The notes under the pieces: model-generated | Databases searched by the model: none | What the model saw: the letters and a program-made list of their open reading frames with translations, nothing else | What the model was told of the DNA's origin: nothing | Made by a program: the position numbers and the translations under genes | Shown: one piece after another, positions 1 through 8,002 of the stretch | Layout: each line of letters starts with the position of its first letter | Position numbering within the stretch: the first letter of the stretch is position 1 | Source of the DNA: Chara braunii | Taxonomy: Eukaryota > Streptophyta > Charophyceae > Charales > Characeae | Reading direction: 5' to 3' | Assembly: GCA_003427395.1 (NCBI GenBank) | Contig: BFEA01000506.1 | Coordinates: forward strand, 746,230-770,469 | DNA length: 24,240 bases

Positions 1-175
1 GAAGAAGAAGAAGAAGAAGAAGAAGAAGAAGAAGAAGAAGAAGAAGAAGAAGAAGAAGAAGAAGAAGAAGAAGAAAATTTAAAGAAGAAGAAGAAAAAAA
101 AGGAAGAAGAAGAAAATGATGATGAGAAGAAGAAGAAAAGAAGTGAGGAAGAAAAATAAGGAGAAAAAAAAAAAT
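1..175. repeat. (GAA)n microsatellite and purine-rich tract
   Basis: An uninterrupted GAA run covers about 1-76. It continues as an interrupted A/G-only tract (GAA, GATGATGA and A-runs) to about 175. It reaches the edge of the window, so its true length is unknown. The long frames that cross it on both strands are low-complexity artefacts. Confidence 0.95.
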
Positions 176-236
176 AAAAAAAATTGTCCTTGATTACTTA
201 TCTGCGCGACGGCAATGACAAGGACGGCGCGGCGCA

Positions 237-400
237 GCGACAAGGACGAGAGGCATGGTGATGATGACGTGGCGCAACGGCGGCGATCCCGTCGGTGAGG
301 ATGATGACGGGGCACAATGACGATGATCACGATGATGACGATGATGACGTGGCACGGCGGCGACGATCTCGACGATGATGTTGATGATGGCCAGGTGACG
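237..400. repeat. GATGATGACG-type degenerate minisatellite
   Basis: Trinucleotide-rich sequence (GATGATGAC, ACGATGATG, GTGGCGCAACGGCGGCGA variants) repeats imperfectly over about 160 bp. Translations in either direction give only Asp/Met or Ser/His/Ile runs, so I read it as simple sequence and not as coding. Confidence 0.8.
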
Positions 401-1100
401 ACGTCGAAGCAGGGTGGGTCGGGACGTCGAAGCTGGGTGGGTTGGAAGGGTTCGAACCGCTCCGATACCAGTGTAACGGGAGTGAGGCTGAGGGTGAGCC
501 GAGGGAGAGGAGAGAGCGAGGGAGAGAGTGAGAGCACACACACACACTCACTCACTCGACACGACGGACTCGGACTGAGGGTTGGACGCAGACACAGTGG
601 CAAGGCACAAAGTCGAAGTCTTGGATTCCCAAATCCGAAACGGCAAGTCACACTGAGTACGAGTACAGTAGCAGAGAAGTGGCACGAGACTGGTCCCCGT
701 ACCGTACGGGGAGCCGGCATAAGTACCGGTGACACGTACGGTACCAGGGGCATTTCTGCAAAGGCCCCGAGGGAAGAACTGAAAAATGCAGTATTTGAAA
801 GTGGCGCCCGAATTGCAGCATGGCGCCAGTTGTCCAAAATCCTACGGTACCAAAGGAGGGGTTTGGAAAAAGGATGCCAAGCCGAAAACGGGATGCAATC
901 GAAACAGCAAAAGATAGACCAAAGATCGAGCCCTGGCGAAGTCCGTAACACCCGAAATAAAGTGAAAACAAAAAGTTAAAAGTAAAAAAAAACAAAATAG
1001 TTAGTGGGCGAGCACGTTTTGACACCCCCATCTTTGACGATCTTTATTGTTTTTGTGGCTTAGCAGAATGGCTTCAAAATTTATTGCTGTGTAGATTACA
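401..1100. other. No recognisable gene; short simple repeats
   Basis: This stretch has a short GA/CA/CTCA simple repeat near 505-560 and several GGTACC/CGTACGG-type small palindromes near 695-745. Frames of 220 codons (plus, 317-979) and 290 codons (minus, 79-951) cross it. They run straight into the microsatellites and have a composition expected of simple sequence, and I recognise no domain in either. Confidence 0.6.
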
Positions 1101-1463
1101 TCATAGAGAACTCAAAAAAAACAACTAAGAAAAAATAACTAATTTTTAGGCCCCGAAACATTTTTTGGCGGGGGCCGAACCTGGAGGTGTTCGGCCCCCG
1201 AACGGGACCCCGAACGCCCGAATGTTCGGGGGCCAGCCCAGGGGCCCCCGAACGTTCGGTCAGGTAACCCTGTATATATATATATATATATATACAGGGT
1301 AACCAGCCCGTACGTGCAGAGGTCCCCTGCGAGACCTTCGTACGTACGGCGTTCGGGGTCCCGTACGGGGTCCGAACCCAACGGCGTTCGGCCCCCGCCA
1401 AAAAATATTTTGGAGCCTAAAAATACTTTTTTTTTTTAATGTTTTTTTTTTAGTTCTCTATGA
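1101..1463. mobile_element. MITE-like inverted-repeat element, 363 bp
   Basis: The two ends are inverted copies of each other. Positions 1101-1180 match the reverse complement of 1386-1463 at roughly 80%. The outer end is TCATAGAGAACT, followed by an A-rich part, and the inner end is a nearly identical block ending in TTTTTTGGCGGGGGCCGAAC. The centre is GC-rich with repeated GTTCGG and GTACGGGG words and a TA run. There is no coding capacity. I see no convincing target-site duplication: the flanks are ATTACA on the left and CCTCAG on the right. It could be a non-autonomous DNA transposon or a foldback element, and its superfamily cannot be assigned. Confidence 0.75.
1273..1294. repeat. (TA)n at the centre of the inverted-repeat element
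   Basis: About eleven TA units are flanked by GGTAACCCTG on the left and CAGGGTAACC on the right. The near-palindromic arms place the TA run at the symmetry centre of the MITE-like element, where it would form the tip of a cruciform or hairpin. Confidence 0.85.
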
Positions 1464-1491
1464 CCTCAGGTAAATGCTTTTAAACTTTCAA

Positions 1492-2388
1492 GCCAAAGGC
1501 AAACAGAAGGTAGACGGTCCGGACGGACGGACAATCGGATTGATGGCAATGAAGATGGATAACCTCTGATGTTTTCGAGGCAAGGCCGAAGGGGTATTGG
1601 AACAAATCTGTTTGGACATCGCCGAGATCAAGACTGGACGCGCTTCTGTTCCACCGCACCATCCTATCCCCCATCCACCTCCACCTCCACCTCCCCCTCC
1701 GTCATCACCAATGACCCCACCACAACCCCCGTCACATCTGAGATTCACCCCTGTTAGACGTCCTGCTCCTATTCCCTCTGTTCCTACTACGTCCCGTCAA
1801 CCCGTGCCCACCCCGGCTCGTCCAACAGTCTCTGACCCTACCCCCCCACCNCCTCCCCCNCCCCCNCCNCCNCCTGTCTCTTCTAATGCTCCCCCGCGCC
1901 CACCTCTCGCCACTACTTCACGGGTCCCTCCGTCATCAGCCCCTACTCCAACACCATCCGGCCCTACCCCAGCTCCCCCTTCTGCTGCTTTTCCCGCCTC
2001 CGCTCTCCGTAATCGAGTCTCTAGTAATCAACCACGAATAGCATCGCTGTCGCGAATCTTTGCGTCAGCTGCGCAGGAGGAATGAGGAGCTCAGTCTGCT
2101 CCACATCATGGGTTGTGCTCTGGACAGGGCTTCGATCGGATTCTTCAAGGGAAGAAAGTTGTCGTCGCAGACACTGGACCAGGTGCCAGGGAACGTTACA
2201 AAGAGGATTTGCAGAAAATCCTCGTGCGGATGACCAAACAGGAGTTACAGGAACTCTGTAAGAAAGACGACATCACTTATGTTACCAAGCAAACTACGGC
2301 AGCTGAAGTGGCTGAGATTCGAGCCATGATCGCCTTTGGACCTGGCAGCGAGCCGGCTGCTCGGGACGTGCATCCGGTGCCGTCCTAG
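1492..2388 (+). pseudogene. PLE ORF1, copy 1 (C-terminal part only)
   Basis: This is the 3' half of the gag-like ORF1. It keeps the proline-rich linker (about 1650-2000), the segment ending SRIFASAAQEE, and the conserved tail (2113-2388) with DRILQGKKVVV and MTKQELQELCKKDDITYVTK, which looks loosely like a SAP DNA-binding helix-extended-helix motif. A TGA at 2083-2085 replaces the CGA seen in copies 2 and 3; the frame then continues to the natural stop TAG at 2386-2388. The N-terminal zinc knuckle is lost to the 5' truncation. Five unresolved bases lie in the poly-proline run at 1851-1872. The role as an RNA-binding gag-like protein is inferred from the full-length versions downstream. Confidence 0.7.
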
Positions 2389-2414
2389 CCACGGCTTCTT
2401 CGGATCGTCTCTTT

Positions 2415-5315
2415 ATGATGAGCTTTCTGGAGGAGGTAATCCGGGTAAGAAAATTTTTGCGATCTCCGGATAGGAGGCGGTGGAAGCAATGCGAACTCTT
2501 GTAACGATGGGTTATGTTGTTTTTATTTTTTGTGGAGTTTTTCCATGGTTTAATAGGTTTCAGGATGATTGGATTGAGTGGTTACGTAGGGAACAAGATT
2601 GGTCCAAGTTTGATTGTTGTACGTATATTTTAGTATCCCCCTAGCATAGGGCTTGCTATATAGGTAAACCTCCGCGGTCATTAGATGAGAGATGGACTGA
2701 ACATGTGTATGGGGTTGATAGAGCCGATGGAAGGAATCATAAATTGAAATCTTGGTTTAAAAAGAAAGGTTGGGATTCTTATATCGCTCTTCCATTAGTC
2801 TCTGCTCGAAGGGAGGAACAAGAGGCAGTGGAACGAAGTCTGATCAAACGATGGTGTCCTTCTTTGAATACCAAGAGGAAATTTCATAGGAGTAAACGAA
2901 TGCGGCCTGGTAAGAGAGAACGCAGAAGATCCGAACGACCAAGTGACCCAATTTGTAGACCGAGTAGGTTGATCGAGTTCGAATTTTGTGATAGTATCGG
3001 GAATAGTGTTTCACAAGGATACTAATTGGTTCAGGTATTATTACAGGCACATAATTTAGGGATCAGACAGGGCGTATTAGTTAGTACTATGGTTAATTGG
3101 TGGTTTGACAGGTGGTCGATTGTCAAACGCCTCTTTTGGAACACTATTATTAGTATCGGTAAGGACCGCAGATTTCTTCGGAGAACAAGGCAGTTGTTTG
3201 AGAACGGCGCAGTTGTCAACATTTCCTTTTTTCGACCACGGTTCCATGTTTGCGAACAAAAGAAGGCCAATTTTATAGGCTACCTTCGGGCCCCGCAAAC
3301 TTGTAAAGAGTTACACCTTCTCACGTGTGACCAGTTACTTTATCTGTATTTGCATGTTCGATTGATCGAAGACTTGAGGCAGTGTGCCATTGTCAAAGGT
3401 ATTCCGACAAGGGTGATATCCCGAAATATCTAGTTTGGGTTTAAATCTAGGATTACCGTCAAAATTTTTTTTTGATCCTTTCGTTTGTAAATGAAGAGTA
3501 TTGGAGTTGTGTAAAGAGTTGCTGACTCTAGAGATCAAGAGTGATAAAGTAACCAACTTTTTTGTAAAATGGATCAGAATCATTTTCTAGAAATATAAGT
3601 CTATCAAGGATTATTTGGTCAATCAGCGAGTGTTTGCTAGAAATGGATCTTTGGATTATTCTTGCTCCAAGAATAGAATTAGTTTTTCAACAGGTTTTGG
3701 TGGTCATGTTGGCTTTCGGTTATCTGATATTCCGGATCTCCCACCCTCTCTTTATAACAGTCGAAATATCCCTTGTTCTGACACACCCACAACTGCTAAG
3801 ATGCTCCAACCGTCTATTTCTCTCGCCTTCTCCCTAATTGGCCTCAATTCTATTATCTCTAATCATCGAATCTACGACTGCTTCAATCATCAGGAGGTTT
3901 GTGGGTCCCAATATCTATATCTCGATTATATTATTCATCTTCGACATAAATTTGGAAATCTTGTTTGCTCTCCCATCGACCACAATCCTGGCGATCTCTT
4001 CTTTTGTTGTCTGGTTGTATACCAAGGGGCTATGGATAGTCTGTTCTGCAGTCATGAAAGAACCTCCCCTGGAATGGATAAGGTGATGGAACGGTATTAT
4101 ACTGAATTCGTCTCTGGGGGCTTTGACACACTGTCTAGCTGGTGAAAATAAGGTAGTATTGGGAACAACTACGAAATCCCGAAACATAAAGACACTCAAC
4201 ACTGACGCCCCATATGCCCGACCTTCTCTGATCCTGCTGACCGGGTGGATACTATCGTGGGTAAGGGTATTAATGGCTTACTTTGGAAATTACCTTCTTC
4301 CTCTCACTTCAATATGAAGGCTACTTCACTGATCAAGGAGAGAATAGGTCATGTAAACTCCTCTATCGAGCGGATCTCTTCCCCTGTAGTGCTAGGGGGC
4401 GCATACAATATTAAAGATATGTTCTCTAAGCTACCTCATGTGTCAATTATGCAGGCTGTCGAATGGATAACTGAACTTTTTGGGACTAAGGGATTTGATA
4501 GGATTCGGGTTAACACCAGAGGAAAAGGGTGCATATTCGGACATGCCAATGGAGAAATTGGGTGGATACGGGTCAGTTTTAATATGATCCGAGATTTTGT
4601 AGCGTATACTCTCAAGCATACGTATACGTGTGCCCGAGGGGAAGTGTACAGACAAAAAGAGGGGATACCTCTGAGCAAGAGTTCGAGCCCGACCCTGACT
4701 TGTCTTCTTTGCGCCTATCATGAAGTTTTATTTCTGAAAAGTCTACATCTACTGGCGTCTATACGGGTTCATGGGATGCGCATAAATGACGACGTGACGT
4801 TTTTCGTCGTTTTTAACGATACAGGGAAAAACAGGTACGAAGCCAAAGACATTTTCAAAAAGTTCGTTTCGTCATACGATTTGAACCTTAAGTTACTTGC
4901 TACCAGTGAAGGACAAGACTGTTGGAAATTCATCAGTTGTACTATCAAGATCTCGCAGGCAGCTGACAGACCACAGGTCAGTTGTTTTGCTACTATGCGC
5001 AACCAGGATGCTCTGCTGCTTCATAAACAACTTATCTTTCAATCCCTCCAAGATTATGGGTCCTTTTCACCAGTTCAATCTAAGAAAGTCATCGTTACCG
5101 GGCACCTCCATCCAATCTTCTCGCTTTCATCCTGCCCTTTATCTTCTGGGCTTACTTTATTGACTTTTCAAACAGAGCTTAGGATTTGCAACTACCCCAC
5201 TGATTGCTTCAAAAGGGCTCTATCACATTTCGTTAAAGGTAAACCGATGGCCTGGAAGGCATGGGTCTACATTTTCGAGACTCACGAATTAAGCGATAAA
5301 TACCAATTATCGTAG
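2415..5315 (+). pseudogene. PLE ORF2 endonuclease-RT, copy 1
   Basis: The frame starts at the first of two adjacent ATGs, 26 nt after the ORF1 stop. It encodes a GIY-YIG nuclease (YIGK near 2660, arginine in RSLDERW, glutamate in AVERSLI, asparagine in CPSLN), then a basic stretch, a CxC-type linker (YSCSKN; first Cys replaced by Tyr) and an RT. Nine in-frame stops are visible (2502, 2642, 3023, 3431, 3492, 3588, 4143, 4149, 4203), along with a 1-nt loss near 2520 and a 1-nt gain near 3470. The RT palm from 4245 to the stop at 5313 is open (356 codons), but motif A reads AYNIKDMF: the catalytic Asp is Asn (GAT to AAT). Motif B is GIPLSKSSSP and motif C is RINDDV. The copy is dead at both the nuclease and the RT. 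Confidence 0.85.
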
Positions 5316-6237
5316 GGCCCTGTCCTTTTTTCCACCCCTTTCTCTACCCCTCTCTTTCTCTACCCCTTCTTTGAACTTTTTTCAAACACGTTTTTCCTTT
5401 CTCGACTCTTCTTTTCGTCAATTCCCTGTCTTGTCTCCTTTTCTGCAGCCTTTCCTACCGCCTGGAACTGGACTCGAACCCTTTACCGAGGGTAACCTTT
5501 TCTTTTTTCCCTTGGCGGCTATATTGGGACCTGGACCCGATAGTCGGGCCTTCCTTCCTTGTTACTCTTACGACATCTCTTCTACAACTAGACCGTGCAC
5601 TTAACTAGGTCTACATCCACTCCGACTCTCCTGACTGTCCTAAGACTTCTAGATAACTCTAGGGTAATCGTTTCGGAACATTGAGCTGGCCAGTGAACAC
5701 CAGCTCAAGTTTAGTATATAGGGAATCAAAGCAACGAGTTCTTCATCTCCGTCAAGGCTGATCCTCCCCTGAGGATGACCGATTTTTCTGGCATCGATCG
5801 AAACACATGTCGGGAATCGCCAGAAGAAGGCTGAGTGTGGTAACTTCTTGTCTGCGGCGCTATAGCTGCGACTTTTTTCGATCTGCATTCGATGCGCTTC
5901 AATTTTTATCAAGTTTACGACCTTGACCACCTTTTGTCTATGGTGTCTCTCCCACCTATTCTGTTTGACGTCGCATCGATGCATGGAGTCCTGTATTGGT
6001 CCGTAATGCCTCTGGTTGACCATTCACAACATGAAATAGATTGCTAACCTGTTAAGTATTGACTTCTCCTGGTGGGCAGTCAGTTTCCTTGCGACGTAGG
6101 TTCGACTAATAATGGTGGGCTTTGGCCTTTATGACATATGGGTGTCGTCCTCTAAATCTTGTCGGATGATTATTGGGATATTTGTGGGTTTGTTTTTCGT
6201 TTGGCTTTGTAGAGTGATAGTTAAGAGGATTACATCG
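5316..6237 (+). other. PLE 3' region and leader of the next unit
   Basis: This stretch is about 920 bp with no sense coding frame. It starts pyrimidine-rich (5320-5460) and includes a small hairpin CCCGATAGTCGGG near 5535-5550. It contains the hammerhead-like element at 5756-5821 and then runs into ORF1 of copy 2. The same region recurs at 11079-11828, about 5.59 kb downstream. In PLE terms it behaves as the pseudo-LTR, serving as the tail of one unit and the head of the next. A frame on the opposite strand (6023-5649) is open in both copies and is discussed in the findings. Confidence 0.65.
5756..5821 (+). ncRNA. Candidate type I hammerhead ribozyme (unit 1/2 junction)
   Basis: All core elements are in order. 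Stem I 5' arm is GGC(T)GAT(CC)TCCC (5756-5768). The conserved core CTGAGGA is at 5769-5775, followed by one extra T. Stem II is GACCGAT / ATCGATC (5777-5783 with 5793-5799, one C-A mismatch) around a 9-nt loop. GAA is at 5800-5802. Stem III is only two base pairs, AC/GT, around ACAT (5803-5810). The cleavage triplet is GTC, with cut 5811/5812. Stem I 3' arm is GGGA-ATC-GCC (5812-5821). Hammerheads with very short stem III are known from canonical PLEs. The extra T between core and stem II is atypical. The fold was made by eye. Confidence 0.6.
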
Positions 6238-8002
6238 ATGCTGAACTACGGGAATCCGCCTCCCATTTCGAAGCCTTGTTTGGCCTGTGGCGACTATAGC
6301 CACTGGGTTAGGGACTGTCCCATTGTTGCTCAACTGCGTGCTAGTCATCCTTTCACCTCCTCCAGACCTCCTTTATTACCGGCTCTTACCACTTCTATTT
6401 CTCTACGTCCTACTATCCCACCTCATGTCACCTCCACAGCGCCATCCTCAAGTTCGTCCTCTGGAGTTACGAACGGTGGCTACGCTGGCACTAACAATCC
6501 GCAGAGTTGGAGGAATGATAGACCGTGTAACCTGGTCTACCAACAAAATCCGGACATGTCAGCGCTTCTGATGGAGTTGGTGAGTGAGAGAAGGGAAGAG
6601 AAAGAACGACGTAAGAAGAAAGCCAATAAGAAAGAGAAGGCAGAACATGATAAGCGGATGGCTGAGGAAGAAGAGAAGAAGAAGTTGGAGAAAGAAAGGA
6701 AGGCGGTCGAGAAGGAGCAGAGAATGAGGGAGATCATTGACTCTGCTATTTCTAACAAGGACCAAGGGTCATCATCCGGGATCGAGTTGTTGACCAAGAT
6801 CAGCGAAAACAACAAGAAGATATGGTGGAAATTGAGAAGATTAGTCGAGGGAACGTGAACCTCAACAGACAAAAGGAGATCGAGGCACGGCTGTCTGCAC
6901 TAGAGAACGAGAAGAGGAAGACCATGAAGACGAAGGGATCGCCTCCGGAACCTGCCAAAGGCAAACAGAAGGTAGACGGTCCAGAGTGACTGACAATCGG
7001 ATTAATGGCAATGGAGATGGATAACCTCCGACGTTTTCGAGACAAGGCCGAAGGGGTATTGGAACGAATCTGTCAGGACATCGCCGAGATCAAGACTGGA
7101 CGCGCTTCTGTTCCACCGGACCATCCTATCCCCCCTCCCCCTCCCCCTCCGCCTCTCCCTCCGTCATCAGCAATGACCCCACCACAACCCTTGTCACATG
7201 TAAGATTCACCTCTGTCAGACGTCCTGTTCCCATTCCCTCTGTTCCTACTACGTCCCGTCAACCCGTGCCCACCCCGGCTCGTCCAACAGTCTCTGACCC
7301 TACCCCCCCCCCCCCCCCCCCTAAGATTCACCTCTGTCAGACGTCCTGTTCCCATTCCCTCTGTTCCTACTACGTCCCGTCAACCCGTGCCCACCCCGGC
7401 TCGTCCAACAGTCTCTGACCCTACCCCCCCNCCNCCNCCCCCNCCCCCNCCTTCCACACGTCTCTTCTAATGCTCCCCCCCGCCCACCTCTCGCCACTAC
7501 TTCACAGGGCCCTCCGCCATCAGCCCCTACTCCAACACCACCCGGCCCTACCCCAGCTCCCCCTTCTGCTGCTTTTCCCACATCCGCTCTCTGTAAACGA
7601 GTCTCTAGTAATCAACCACGACCAGCATCGCTGTCGCGAATCTTTGCGTCAGCTGCGCAGGAGGAACGAGGAGCTCAGTCTGCTCCACATCACAGGTTGT
7701 GCTTGGACTGGGCTTCGATCGAATTCTTCAAAGGGAAAAAAATTGTCGTCGCAGGCACTGGACCAGGTGCTAGGGAACGTTACAAAGAGGATTCGCAGAA
7801 AATCCTCATGCGGATGACCAAACAGGAGTAACAGGAACTCTGCAAGAAAGACGACATCACTTATGTTACCAAGCAAACTACGGGAGCTGAACAGGCTGAG
7901 ATTCGAGCCATGATCGCCTTTGGACCTGGCAGCGAGCCGGCTGCTCGGGACGTGCATCCAGTGCTGTCCTACCCACGGCTTCTTCGGATCGTCTCTTTGT
8001 GA
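6238..8002 (+). pseudogene. PLE ORF1 gag-like zinc-knuckle protein, copy 2
   Basis: I prefer the ATG at 6238 (MLNYGNPPPISKPC), which puts the zinc knuckle near residue 14; the frame is open upstream to 6112 but that part is hydrophobic and looks like leader. The domains are a CX2CX4HX4C knuckle (CLACGDYSHWVRDC), a Ser/Thr/Pro-rich linker, a highly charged Glu/Lys/Arg coiled coil (about 6560-6740), a poly-proline region and the SAP-like tail. Damage: a 1-nt loss near 6824 (ATGGTGG against ATGGGTGG in copy 3), TGA at 6987, a 121-bp tandem duplication that shifts frame, and TAA at 7829. The usual stop TAG has become TAC at 7970, so the tail frame runs on to a TGA at 8000-8002, overlapping the ORF2 start. 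Likely an RNA-binding, multimerising nucleocapsid-like protein (inference). Confidence 0.75.
7201..7442 (+). repeat. 121-bp tandem duplication in the ORF1 proline linker
   Basis: 7201-7321 and 7322-7442 are near-identical, both starting TAAGATTCACCTCTGTCAG and ending in a C-run. Copies 1 and 3 have this segment once. Since 121 is not a multiple of three, the duplication breaks the reading frame. The second unit ends in a C-run with unresolved bases at 7431, 7434, 7437 and 7443, and a fifth lies just past it at 7449. Confidence 0.9.

Larger units (their letters stand above)
1492..5811 (+). mobile_element. Penelope-like retroelement copy 1 (5'-truncated)
   Basis: Homology to the two downstream units begins abruptly at GCCAAAGGCAAACAGAAGG (1492), inside ORF1, 28 bp after the MITE-like element. 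The zinc-knuckle and coiled-coil parts of ORF1 are therefore missing. From there the unit is collinear with copies 2 and 3 through the endonuclease, RT and 3' region. I place its right limit at the predicted hammerhead cleavage site (5811/5812), but the true element end is not independently marked because the next unit follows without a break. 5' truncation is usual for target-primed retroelements. Confidence 0.8.

Noticed and set aside
79-979. Long open frames on both strands across the first kilobase
   Set aside because: They run through GAA and GATGAC simple repeats, have repeat-type composition and show no domain.
3031-3298. Minus-strand frames recurring across the nuclease-RT linker in all three copies
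   Set aside because: They are shadows of the conserved sense ORF2; their lengths vary and no start or domain is shared.
5455-5500. tRNA-like sequence on the minus strand (GGTTCGAGTCC)
   Set aside because: Only the T-loop words match; there is no paired T-stem, acceptor stem or anticodon arm.
6238-7975. ORF1 as the gag of an LTR retrotransposon
   Set aside because: The zinc knuckle fits, but no protease, integrase, RNase H or LTR is present, and the same ORF precedes the GIY-YIG/RT frame in the units that retain it.
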